Source: Helichrysum umbraculigerum
Taxonomy: Eukaryota > Streptophyta > Magnoliopsida > Asterales > Asteraceae
Reading direction: 5' to 3'
DNA length: 64,000 nt
Assembly: GCA_949592205.1 (NCBI GenBank)
Contig: CATIUR010000001.1
Coordinates: forward strand, 15,205,501-15,269,500
Shown: positions 32,867 to 44,630 of the stretch, one piece after another
Layout of the letters: the number at the start of each line of letters is the position of its first letter
How positions within the stretch are numbered: the first letter of the stretch is position 1
Notes under the pieces: model-generated
Seen by the model: only the letters and a program-made list of their open reading frames with translations
Told to the model about the DNA's origin: nothing
Database searches by the model: none
Program-made: the position numbers and the translations under genes

Positions 32867-33206
32867 GATCACTCGTAACGCACACAAGTGGCACGCGTTC
32901 TGGAGCTCGAGAACGCTAGCAACGCGGCGTTCTGGCATGGCGTTCTGGCGGCGTTCTGGTTGCGTAAACGGGAAGAAAACGCGCGTTCTCGTGGGGTCCA
33001 CTCGTTATTTCTTTTCCTTTTCTTTCGCGAGTTTAATCGGTTTAAAAAAAAAACATTTTTTTTAAACTGACCGTTTGAAGCATTAAATAAAAAAAAATAA
33101 AAGTTAAAAAATGATCCCCACGCTCCTAACGTTCGGATTTAAAAAAAAAAAATATTTTTCCCCACTACTTTATCTATCTATATATACTCCACATTCCCAA
33201 CCATTT

Positions 33207-35217
33207 TGTAACATCCCAAAAACCAAAAGTAATATTGTGAATAAAGTAATATTAAACACCTCAATATTCGAGGTATTATTTTAGTGTATCCAGAAATATA
33301 CATCTTTTGAATTAATATTAACTAAATAATAAGATATAATAGAAAACGTATGTCGGTTTTTAAAGTTCCAGACAATGATAATCACGGGAATAAAATTAAT
33401 ACAAATATATCTGTTATTATCTATACATGTACGTATCATATGTATTATTCCAGAAAACAAATCCAGAGGCTTCACGAATGAAGAAAAAAAAATCGCTAGA
33501 ACCCTAACCCTAAATCAAATTCACTTTCAAAACATGATATCAAAGCAAAGAGACTCGAATTCAACAAGGATTAAGCATCTTGAACACAAGGTAATCATGA
33601 TTCTCTTCTAAATTCGAATTTAAAATTAGGGTTCATGGGAATTTCGAATTTTATGAAGTATTAATGGATTTTAATACGAAATTAAGCTTGAAATATGTTG
33701 AATTGGACTTAGTAAAGCTTATTAGTGATTGAATTAACACTAGAACGAATTAAAAATCAAGAATCTTGAATTATGTTCTTGGGGTTTTGATGAAATAATG
33801 GATTATTGAAATATAAGGTTAGTAATCAAGTGGGTTTTGATGAATGAGTTGAATTATATGATTTGTAATCAAGAAAGTTTGATCATAGTGATATGATTTG
33901 GTGTAAATACACCTTAATTAGTGATTATACATGTTGTTGGAATATGATTAAAGGTTTTTGAAGTATAATTACAAGAATTGAAGTATTAACTTAAAGAATT
34001 ATGTAATTGGATGAATTATGATTATGAGATTGATTATGATTAAATGGATAAATATGAAATAATCATCTAAGGTGGATATTCAAATAATGAAATAAAGAGA
34101 ATTATGAAATAAAGAATTTTATGTAATATGATCAATCCAAGATGGGCTATGGATTGATAATGTTGATGTATTAGTTATGATGATTGCTAGTTATTAAATG
34201 TGTTATTGTATCAATAGGTTATATACTAAGAGATCAAGAATGGTGATTTAGCTATTTGGATGTAATATCATGCAATTGCTTAAAAGGCAAAGGTGAGTAA
34301 TACGAGAACTACTTGAATAATGATTGTACGTTCCGGATTGCTTATGAGCAAGAGGTTCATACAATCGTTTGGAATATTGTTTGTCTCTTCTAGTTGTTCT
34401 TATTGTTTGTTTCTTATAATTGTATTTCATGTGTGTTTCTATATTGTATCATGTTTCGTATTTTAGGAAATATTGGTTGTTGAACATAGTTGTGGATTGT
34501 TGTTAAGAGTTGAATTATTTGGAAATAGTATAGCATTATGTGGATGATTGAATTTTGTGGATTATGTGAAATTGTAGAATTGTGTGAATTAGGAGAATTA
34601 TGTGAATTAGGAGGATTATGCGAATTAATAGGATTATGTGAATTAATTGTAGTATATGGATTTAGTATTGTAGAAATTGAATATCACGAAATAAGTGCTT
34701 GACACTACTTGGTATCTATTAAGCTTGGTACCCATATGGGATTAGTGCCATGCTTACTTGTATCTATTGGATCATGGATCCATATGAAATATTGTCGAAT
34801 CTTTAGTGTTGTTCAATAGTTTCTATTTAAAAGAAATAAGTAGTTATTGATAAATTGTATCTTGTTTGTGAATTATTTATTTAGTTGCTTGTATACTCAC
34901 AAAGCTTTATGCTTACTCGTATCAGTTGTTTTATGTTGTAGGTATTTGATTTTGTTGAACCAATTGGATGAAAGGATTCAAGAAGGTAGCGTGGATAGAA
35001 ACTTGTAATATTATTAGACAAGTTTCCTATTCTATTGAATTATCGTTTTGTATTACCATTGTATAAATCGCCCAAACTATTATGATTTTGATAAAAAAGT
35101 GTCATCATTGTATGGAGTCGAATTTGTAAACATGTAGAACTTAAAATGGGACCAAGTTGTGATGGAATGATATTCCTAAGCATTATGAAATTATAAATTT
35201 GAAATATGCAAGTATTC

Positions 35218-35259
<42 letters not shown>

Positions 35260-35281
35260 CTAACGAAATATGGGCGTTTCA
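33207..35281 (+). repeat. Element D, 5' LTR
   Basis: 2,075 bp, with (A)37 at 35221-35257 just before the 3' end. Confidence 0.94.
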
Positions 35282-35284
35282 AGT

Positions 35285-35296
35285 TGGTATCAGAGC
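35285..35296 (+). promoter_or_regulatory. Primer binding site of D (tRNA-iMet)
   Basis: TGGTATCAGAGC, perfect, 3 bases after the LTR. Confidence 0.95.
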
Positions 35297-35311
35297 GATG
35301 GTTTAAGAGAG

Positions 35312-35339
35312 TTAAGTAATCCACAATAAGATTGCTTAA
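35312..35339 (+). promoter_or_regulatory. Post-PBS hairpin of D
   Basis: TTAAGTAATC and GATTGCTTAA pair over 10 bp with one G-U, loop 8 nt, starting 16 nt after the primer site. Confidence 0.5.
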
Positions 35340-36166
35340 GCTTAAACCTATATGAATTATATGAATTGTTATCCTAATTATGAGTAGTAATAGAATTGAT
35401 ATGATTCCTTGTAACGAAATATGATGGATGATATGTGTTGAAGTAGTAATAGAAAGTTTAATGAAATCTAGTATCTTATATTGTATGTTTTGAAGTTATA
35501 TTGTTGGTTAAGGAGTAAATGGTCTAGTGATTGAAGAATGTATCTTTGACTTGAAAAAGTCAATCTGGAATATGAGGGTGTCAAATTGGGTAATAGAAAT
35601 ATTATATAGTAATAATATGGTTAGATGTTGAATTATATAGATATTGATCATAGTTGGGTGAATTTGTGATCAATGTATCAAATATTGAAATATGGTCCAA
35701 TTATGTGATTATGAGTCTTCAATGATGATATTGAGTCAATTTGTGTTGAAATAGAAAGTTAATGTAATTGTTGTAGGCAATTTTGTTAAAATTGTTCATT
35801 TGGACCCTCAAACGGGTCAAGGAGTTAAAATGAGATAGAATAAGTGTATGAGAGTGATGAGGATGCCCACATGTCACAAATTTGTGTAGGAATATGTGGG
35901 TAAAGGGTCGAAGTCAGAAACTAAACCAATTGGAATATGGTGTGTCAACGGAATTGGTCTAAAATGACCATAATTTGGTGAGACGTCCGTTTTCTCGTAA
36001 AACGCATAAATTGAAAAAGTGGAAAAATAGAAAGTTGCATTTTGATTATATGAAGGTGCCTGTAAAATTTCAGACCCTAACTCTTTACGGTTTAGGAGAT
36101 ATGCATATTTGAATTTCGGAAAATTGCATTAAGTAATTGCTGATGCAGGGCTGCTGTAGAAGCCAG

Positions 36167-36364
36167 GTACCCGGCGGGTAAGCCTGGTACCCGGCGGGTA
36201 AACATGTTGACCCGGCGGCTAGTGTATCAAAACCGGCGGCTCCTAGAGCCTAAATGCCGCAAAATTTTTCTGTTGGCCAAAACTTAATTCACCCGGCGGT
36301 TGAGCATAAGACCCGGCGGTTTGTGATTTGTACCCGGCGGGTACATTAATTACCCGGCAGGTAA
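36167..36364 (+). repeat. CCGGCGG-core array in D interior
   Basis: Eight units. Paired-arm examples are TACCCGGCGGGTA at 36168-36180 and 36188-36200, GTACCCGGCGGGTAC at 36330-36344, and a variant with TTACC/GGTAA arms at 36350-36364. Imperfect ones lie near 36210, 36231, 36291 and 36311. A CTGCTG lies just upstream (36151). It is in the interior, not the LTR. Confidence 0.85.
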
Positions 36365-37308
36365 TGGGTGTTTTGTGGACTTTTTGCTTTTGGTCAACCG
36401 TTTAGCGAAATTCGAAGTAACGTTCGACGTAGAATTTCCGTAATAAAATTTTGGTGTCCGATTAAGACGAAATTTACAAGGTCACTCGGAAACGGCCCAA
36501 CGGTCAAAGCTCATCACTTCGCCATGAGCCCTGTCAGTTTTCGGCATTTCGAGGTCATTTAGGGCCCGAAAATGGTATTTTACTATTTTTCGGACCTTAT
36601 TTTGAATTTTTGACTTACGTTTCGAATTGGGCTTTTGTTTCTGTAAGCCTCAGGGATCATTCTGTTGAATAAATGTATCATTAGGGCCTGTTTTTACGAT
36701 GTTATGTGAATTTTGAATATTGATTGAATTAAACGAAATACGAAAATAATTGCATAAGTATTTAAGGAATAATTGAAAACTTTAATCAATGATTAGGAAA
36801 TATGGATTGCTTCCTTAGGAAGAATATGGAATATGTGAATTGATAAATATGTTTTGTTATGAATTGTGTATTTGCGCATTTGTAGAGATTCTTTATTACG
36901 AAATAACAATCATACGAAATATTGACTATACCAAATATGCGCAATGCACAATGGTATCTTATGGACCACAAGCCTGTTTGAAAATTTAATCTCTACCTAA
37001 ACCCAATTGTTATTTGATTCTGATTATATGTATAAGTGTGAAATAAACAATGTGAAATAATGATTATGATTAATATATGACATCATTATGTGATTAGTTG
37101 CTAGGTGATTAGAAATATATGTGTTTAATTGACTGATGAATGAATCAGAAGATGAATTCATCAGAGACAAGATTGGATATATGTGATCAAAATGTTATCA
37201 AGTATCTTGCTTGTTATGAATCATGGAATTAAGTGTTTTGTGGAAATTATATTAAGGCTGGATGATATAAATTAGCCTAAGAAGGAAGTGTGTATAACAT
37301 AATCTAAA

Positions 37309-37373
37309 GACGTCTGGCCAACGTAGTTATATTATGCTATTCACATGGAATTGTTGAGGCTGCCAAATATCAA
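37309..37373 (+). other. Conserved leader motif in D
   Basis: It runs from CGTCTGGCCAACG through GTTATATTATG and CACATGG to TTGTTGAGGCT and aligns with motifs in E and B on their sense strands. CTGGCCAACG is shared with A. Confidence 0.75.
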
Positions 37374-38670
37374 ATAGGCTTGATATAATTTGTAGAGAAT
37401 AAGTGTAGAAGTAGTATTGATTTGTATCGGATAAAGACAGAAATATGTAAGCTTAGGCTTTATAAATGAATATAGTATCAATATGAAGTGATTTCAGTAT
37501 GGAATATAGAAATAGTAAACCACTAGACTATAGTCATAATGTGGTACCTATTATACAAGAAATAGATGTTAGTCAAAATAAAATATGTGTTCGCCCTATA
37601 ATAGTATCTTATTATGAATTTTGTTATTAAAAGTAGTATGATGAATCTTAAGTGGGGGAGAATCTTAGTAAGTGACGTATAATAGATTAACAGAAATAGA
37701 ATTTAATTATGAAATGACATAATATAGAAATATAGTTAAGGAATTATGATTGATCATTGTTAACTGCGGTTAGCACTGATCCTGTATCAGAATTGTTTAC
37801 GAAATATGATAATCTTGATATTCATACTTTGTTGAGGTAACTAATATGATACTACGAAATATATTATTGATAGTACTTATGTTAATTAAGGTAATATGTG
37901 AGTACTAGCTTGTTGACTAGTTATGATTGAATTAAAATTTTCATTGTTGAAATATGTAATGTGGTTTTTATAACCACTAATGTAATCATTATAAAGAAAT
38001 AAATAGTATGTGTTTCCCTTATATCAAGTGATTATGTGTTTCCAAGTATCTATAGGACTAATAATAACAAATGACCCAGGAAAATGTATGAGATATGATA
38101 TATGCACAGTACATGTGCGTGAGTAAGAATAGAAGTATGCACATTCATTGAAATGTAAATGTGGAAAGAATTGAAAACATGTATCTATATTATAAGTTAC
38201 TCAAAGGGGTGACGTATGCTATATGTATTAGTTATGATGAAATAATTGATATTATTACACATTGTACTGGATATTGTACTTTGTGTTAGCAAGAGAAATA
38301 GAATTAAAAGCGCAGTTAGGTGCTTAGGATTTATGGATTTAGTTAAAGTACACCCTGGATATGTGCAAATTAATGAAATAAAACGTATATGTATAAGAGA
38401 ATTATTAAGCATACATATCTTGTGTCTAATTGGATAGAAATATATGCTTATGTATCTAAGAAATATGCATAATTTAGCTGTATATGATGAAAGATTATTT
38501 ATGTAATATACGTATTAAGTTGTCTGGAACTAAATGAAATAGGAATAAAAGAGATTTCGTGGATACATGAGTGGTGTATAGTATCATATAAGAAATAAAC
38601 GCTTCCGCACCTGTAGAAAAGTATCACTGCGAACCTATATAAGTGACATTCGTGAGGACACGAATGAAAT

Positions 38671-38684
38671 AAGTGGGGGAGACT
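38671..38684 (+). promoter_or_regulatory. Polypurine tract of D
   Basis: AAGTGGGGGAGACT ends at the 3' LTR. It is nearly identical to that of A. Confidence 0.9.
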
Positions 38685-40746
38685 TGTAACATCCCAAAAA
38701 CCAAAAGTAATATTGTGAATAAAGTAATATTAAACACCTCAATATTCGAGGTATTATTTTAGTGTATCCAGAAATATACATCTTTTGAATTAATATTAAC
38801 TAAATAATAAGATATAATAGAAAACGTATGTCGGTTTTTAAAGTTCCAGACAATGATAATCACGGGAATAAAATTAATACAAATATATCTGTTATTATCT
38901 ATACATGTACGTATCATATGTATTATTCCAGAAAACAAATCCAGAGGCTTCACGAATGAAGAAAAAAAAATCGCTAGAACCCTAACCCTAAATCAAATTC
39001 ACTTTCAAAACATGATATCAAAGCAAAGAGACTCGAATTCAACAAGGATTAAGCATCTTGAACACAAGGTAATCATGATTCTCTTCTAAATTCGAATTTA
39101 AAATTAGGGTTCATGGGAATTTCGAATTTTATGAAGTATTAATGGATTTTAATACGAAATTAAGCTTGAAATATGTTGAATTGGACTTAGTAAAGCTTAT
39201 TAGTGATTGAATTAACACTAGAACGAATTAAAAATCAAGAATCTTGAATTGTGTTCTTGGGGTTTTGATGAAATAATGGATTATTGAAATATAAGGTTAG
39301 TAATCAAGTGGGTTTTGATGAATGAGTTGAATTATATGATTTGTAATCAAGAAAGTTTGATCATAGTGATATGATTTGGTGTAAATACACCTTAATTAGT
39401 GATTATACATGTTGTTGGAATATGATTAAAGGTTTTTGAAGTATAATTACAAGAATTGAAGTATTAACTTAAAGAATTATGTAATTGGATGAATTATGAT
39501 TATGAGATTGATTATGATTAAATGGATAAATATGAAATAATCATCTAAGGTGGATATTCAAATAATGAAATAAAGAGAATTATGAAATAAAGAATTTTAT
39601 GTAATATGATCAATCCAAGATGGGCTATGGATTGATAATGTTGATGTATTAGTTATGATGATTGCTAGTTATTAAATGTGTTATTGTATCAATAGGTTAT
39701 ATACTAAGAGATCAAGAATGGTGATTTAGCTATTTGGATGTAATATCATGCAATTGCTTAAAAGGCAAAGGTGAGTAATACGAGAACTACTTGAATAATG
39801 ATTGTACGTTCCGGATTGCTTATGAGCAAGAGGTTCATACAATCGTTTGGAATATTGTTTGTCTCTTCTAGTTGTTCTTATTGTTTGTTTCTTATAATTG
39901 TATTTCATGTGTGTTTCTATATTGTATCATGTTTCGTATTTTAGGAAATATTGGTTGTTGAACATAGTTGTGGATTGTTGTTAAGAGTTGAATTATTTGG
40001 AAATAGTATAGCATTATGTGGATGATTGAATTTTGTGGATTATGTGAAATTGTAGAATTGTGTGAATTAGGAGAATTATGTGAATTAGGAGGATTATGCG
40101 AATTAATAGGATTATGTGAATTAATTGTAGTATATGGATTTAGTATTGTAGAAATTGAATATCACGAAATAAGTGCTTGACACTACTTGGTATCTATTAA
40201 GCTTGGTACCCATATGGGATTAGTGACATGCTTACTTGTATCTATTGGATCATGGATCCATACGAAATATTGTCGAATCTTTAGTGTTGTTCAATAGTTT
40301 CTATTTAAAAGAAATAAGTAGTTATTGATAAATTGTATCTTGTTTGTGAATTATTTATTTAGTTGCTTGTATACTCACAAAGCTTTATGCTTACTCGTAT
40401 CAGTTGTTTTATGTTGTAGGTATTTGATTTTGTTGAACCAATTGGATGAAAGGATTCAAGAAGGTAGCGTGGATAGAAACTTGTAATATTATTAGACAAG
40501 TTTCCTATTCTATTGAATTATCGTTTTGTATTACCATTGTATAAATCGCCCAAACTATTATGATTTTGATAAAAAAGTGTCATCATTGTATGGAGTCGAA
40601 TTTGTAAACATGTAGAACTTAAAATGGGACCAAGTTGTGATGGAATGATATTCCTAAGCATTATGAAATTATAAATTTGAAATATGCAAGTATTCTATAA
40701 AAAAAAAAAAAAAAAAAAAAAATTCTAACGAAATATGGGCGTTTCA
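38685..40746 (+). repeat. Element D, 3' LTR
   Basis: 2,062 bp, with (A)24 at 40699-40722 in place of (A)37 in the partner. Ends GCGTTTCA. Confidence 0.94.
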
Positions 40747-40865
40747 CATTTTATACACATTCATTTTATACACTTTCTTCACTATTTTATACACTTTCAC
40801 CTCCCATACTTTCTTCATCATTTTTTATAATAATTTCATCCACTTTCACCACCACTTTCATCACC

Positions 40866-42099
40866 ATGTCGAACCCAAATTCAAACCCAAATCCCGACTA
40901 CAATCAATCCCCAAATCCGGATAACATGTCGTATACCAACCTTATGTTATTCGGAACCGCAAACACACCCGGTTCGAGTGGCTCTAACCCAAATGTACGT
41001 CCTAATATACCACCGTAAGGAACGTTTCCACCATACAATATGTATCAACAACAGTTTGATCCAAACCAACACCACTACGGATATTTTCCTAACCCGAGTT
41101 TTCAACAACCACCATTCCCGCAACCGTTCCCCCAACAACCATTCCCGCAACAACCGTTCCAACAACCCGAACAAACGGATGAAGCACCAACCCAACGATC
41201 CGGAAAACAAGTAGCGCCATCCCAAAAAAAAAAAAGCCATCTAAAGAAAACTGACGGGTCCAAAAAGACTTGCAACAAACGGCAATGGGCGCCATATGAT
41301 GAGGCGTGGTTAGCAACTTGTTTTCGTGACTAGTCCGAAGACTCGCAAGTCGGTAACTCACAAAAACGGGAAACTTTGTGAGGGTAGTGTTGAAGAAAAG
41401 TTCAACGCCAACAATTATGGTTGGGTTCGCGGCGCCGACCAATTATCATCCAAGTGGCGTTCACTTGACCGCGTGTGCAAAAACTTCAACGCGTGTTATG
41501 AGTCGGTAAAACGAGCTTGGGGTAGCGGTCAAGACGACGGGATGATTTACGATCAAGCCATATCCGAATACTACGACACCTACACAAAGACATTCACCGC
41601 GAAGGAGGCTTGGTCTTTTCTCAAAGATCATCCGAAATGGATGCCACCACAGCCGGTTGGTAGAACCGGATTGCGCGACGAGGAGGAAGATTTGTTTGAT
41701 CAGTCTGTTGATCTCTCTATCGACCGAGAGAACGAGTTATTTGGGCCCGACCCGATTTCAAGGCCAAGGGCCCGAAAAGCGGCCCGAAGCTCCGGTTCTT
41801 CCGATGCGGTGACATCATCCCGGACAGGAACCCCGAACGAAAGGGTTGATGAAGCGATAGAGACTATGGCTAGAAACAAGGCCGAATTGTTAGCCGCCCG
41901 AAAAGCATCGATTGAGGCGATCACCCGTCAGGAACAATTTCGAACTGCGTTGCAAGGTGTACAGTTTCTCACAGTCAACCCCGAAGACATCAGGGATCCA
42001 TCTGACCGCGCAGCAGTTGCGAAAATGAAGAAAAAGTTTTGGAATGAGTTTCGGAAGTTCTACGATACCGACGAGGAAAACGAGGATGACGACGAGTAG
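40866..42099 (+). pseudogene. Myb/trihelix-NAM-associated-like protein, broken
   Basis: From an ATG at 40866 the frame gives an N/P/Q-rich N-terminus, a TAA at 41016-41018 where CAA is likely, then a Q/P-rich stretch and AWLATCFRD followed by TAG near 41331. About 60 bp on, the similarity moves to the next frame and runs as one ORF (from 41326) to 42099, with FNANNYGWVRGADQLSSKW, EAWSFLKDHPKW and an acidic tail. The arrangement (DNA-binding SANT/trihelix region, then NAM-associated-like C-terminus) is that of plant proteins often annotated as Harbinger ORF1 or 'GST T3-like'. Two stops and one frameshift make it a pseudogene. Element D lies 119 bp upstream. Family assignment is from memory of motifs. 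Confidence 0.65.
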
Positions 42100-42861
42100 T
42101 TTTTATTGTATTTAAAATTTTAGCATTGTAACGTTTAAATTTTTATGATTGTAACATTTTATTTTTTAGGATTGTAACGTTTAAATTTTTAGGAATGTAA
42201 CATTTTAATTTTTAGGAATGTAGCGTTTTAATTTTATAAAGTAATCGCAAATTTTAGTTTTCGTATTGTTTAATTTTTACTATTGTAACGTATTTTAATT
42301 TACCTCTATTTATATAATATTGTATTGTATTGTATTTTAATTAAATTGTATTTGTTTTATGAAATAAAAGAAAATTAAATATAGTTAGTGGGTGGGTGGG
42401 TCCCAGAATGTGGGAAAAAGTGGCGTTCTGGTGTTATGATTAGGAGGGTTCTGGTGTTATGCTGATGTGGCAGCTGAAAAAGTGGTGTTCTGGTGTTACG
42501 ATTACGAGTGGTTTAATAGATTTCAGGTAATTGGTTAAATTAAATTTAATAAAGTAAATGGAAAATATAAAAGTCAATGAAGTCTCTTACTTATTGTAGC
42601 ACGTGTACGAGTTACAGAAAAGACACGCGGGACATCTTCCCGTCTTTTACTCGGTCAGCTACATTTACCACTCTACCCCCGGTTTTTTATAGTTTGTGTG
42701 GTCTAGATTTGTTCCTGCCTTCTCACACCTCTATATACCTATTGTAGAATCAATCAGATCACAAACACCTAGCGGAAACTAAATGTTCGTGATGAATTTG
42801 TATGGATTGGTAATCGATAATACACACATGATCTAAATAAAAGCTTTTCTATATATATCAC
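42100..42861. other. 3' flank of the Myb-like pseudogene up to element F
   Basis: 42100-42513 holds AT-rich DNA with repeated ATTGTAACGTTTAAATTTTTA-like blocks and the subterminal GTTCTGG motifs. 42517-42861 is unique-looking DNA with no ORF. The five bases before F are ATCAC, its expected target duplication; the partner is outside the window. Confidence 0.5.
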
Positions 42862-43995
42862 TGATCGGCGTCGAAGTACCAATCAAAAATCAACCTAATT
42901 ACCTTATACTAGATAGGGTAAGCGGGTATCGAATCCACGAGGAGTATGTGAATAAAAGTAAATTCTTGAAGTTTGATTTGAAATTAAAACTACTTAAGCT
43001 TTAAATAAAACAATAATAATTAAACTTAAACTAAAGAAAGCAATTGAAATGAGTTTTGTAAAATGATAAGAAAAAGAGCAATCACTTCCGGTTTATAGGG
43101 TTTTTCTACAAAAGATGTATCCTTCAACTGATTATCACGTTTGTACCATAACACAAATTAATTTAGCACACTTTGGGTACAAGTTATGTTTTCCAAAATC
43201 ACCGTCTTAATCCCTAAACTAATTGGACTCGGCACGAATGATTGAATTGCTATAACTTGTCTTACAATGATCAAATCAATATATATTAATAAGAACAAAA
43301 AATCATAAGTTTAAATCATATGTAATAAATATAACTCACGATTCATGTTCACACAAACTAGAAATCAATTGAAAGAACGATTAAAACATAAACCCTAGTT
43401 TTACCGAAAGTGATTACAAAGAGTTTAGCCTTCCATAGCTATGGTAGAAAACATATTGAATAATGATTGCATCTTCAAAAGCTTGTGGTTGGCGGGTGGA
43501 TGATTAATGGTTAATGGAGGATTAGGGTTTGGATGGAGGTTGGAGGTAGGAGATGATGGAAATCGCTAAAGGGGAGAGGGAGTATGATAAAATTCGCTGG
43601 ATGAAATCCCCTCGCAATCTCTGTCGTGGTTTTTGTGAAGGAATTAGGAGAGAGAAAGTAGCTCTACTCCATTTGCTATCAACTTTGCCTTGATTTTCCA
43701 CTGATCTTACTCTACATTTAGAGTGCTTTTGGAGTAACTCCAAGTACCTCTACTCTCACATTTTACTTCATTATTTCATCACTTCAATCATGAATCTTTA
43801 TCGTCTTCCTTCATCCTCTTGAATGCTTGCATGTCCATTCAGCTCAATCATCAGCTTAAAACGTCATTTTATCTCCTTTGTATTCATACCTATTACATAC
43901 ACAAAATCTAATCAAAGCACTACCATTCAAGCATAAATAAATGCATTTGTGTATGAATAAAGCCCAAATGTGATGTACAAAATAAACACCCATCA
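42862..43995 (-). repeat. Element F, 3' LTR
   Basis: 1,134 bp. On the minus strand it runs TGATGGGTGTT...CGCCGATCA. It matches the partial LTR from 63519 on but lacks about 24 bp there (around 63607-63630). Confidence 0.88.
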
Positions 43996-44008
43996 AACCT
44001 CCCATCTT
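43996..44008 (-). promoter_or_regulatory. Polypurine tract of F
   Basis: The minus strand reads AAGATGGGAGGTT directly before the LTR start TGATGGG. Confidence 0.7.
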
Positions 44009-44165
44009 AAACCTTTTTCGTCCCGAGAAAGGCTTAAAACGAAATCAAAAGGCATCATTGTAAATCCCAATACTAAAAATTTAAAAGAGAAAGATAAATT
44101 ATAAACAGAATCGTACACATGCTTGTGTTGATCCACTTAACTTTTCAACTCTCCCATGTACTATC

Positions 44166-44630
44166 TGTTAGGAATTTAGGACCCAAACAACGCGCACAAT
44201 TGAACACAATTGTACCCACAACAATAAACGAATAACCAAATCGCTAGCAAAGCAATTAACAAACAAACACGATAAATAAATATGATATGAGAATGTAAAC
44301 GACACAAGGATTTTAACGTGGTTATGTCCAATCTCCAACTTGGAGATTGGTTTAGTCCACGGGGCCAAACCGGGAGAGTTTTCTTTATTATTTTGGTGGC
44401 TTAGGGTTTATACAATAATAGGGTTAGAATATATATTAATCCCCCGTAAAAACAAATAAGTCGGCAAACAATATATGGGCCGCGAACTAGAATTGTTGAA
44501 AGTCACAATTGAGAAAGCCACCGACCACCAAAACATTAATTCGGATGCACGTGACATGATTTAATCCACCCCATACTCAGCCAACTTTTCCATTTGTTTA
44601 TATACCTTGTTCGATTTTCACAACTCAACA
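44166..44630 (-). repeat. Element G, 3' LTR
   Basis: Minus strand TGTTGAGTTGTG...TTCCTAACA. It holds a 23-bp near-perfect palindrome at 44328-44350 with 11-bp arms (CCAATCTCCAA / TTGGAGATTGG). Confidence 0.93.

Larger units (their letters stand above)
35282..38684 (+). other. Element D interior, non-coding
   Basis: 3,403 bp with only short ORFs. It holds the primer site, a hairpin, a module (about 36030-36365) resembling the LTR of A, a CCGGCGG-core array, the leader motif and the terminal purine tract. Confidence 0.85.
33207..40746 (+). mobile_element. Non-coding LTR retrotransposon D (LARD-like)
   Basis: LTRs 33207-35281 and 38685-40746 (TGTAACATCC...GCGTTTCA) flank a 3.4-kb interior without gag-pol. 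Target duplication CATTT lies at 33202-33206 and 40747-40751. Perfect iMet primer site and purine tract are present. The LTRs differ by an A-run length and only about three substitutions that I noticed, so the insertion is recent. It separates the left end of the Harbinger-like candidate from its gene. Confidence 0.94.
32867..42513 (+). mobile_element. Candidate PIF/Harbinger-like element, split by D
   Basis: The left end GATCACTCGTAAC and the reverse complement of the right end, AACCACTCGTAAT, agree at 10 of 13 positions and are flanked by TAA (32864-32866 and 42514-42516), the usual target duplication of this superfamily. Subterminal GTTCTGG motifs occur at both ends (32897-32960 and 42423-42492). 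Without D it would be about 2.1 kb. It encodes only a broken Myb/trihelix-NAM-like protein, no DDE transposase. Confidence 0.4.
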
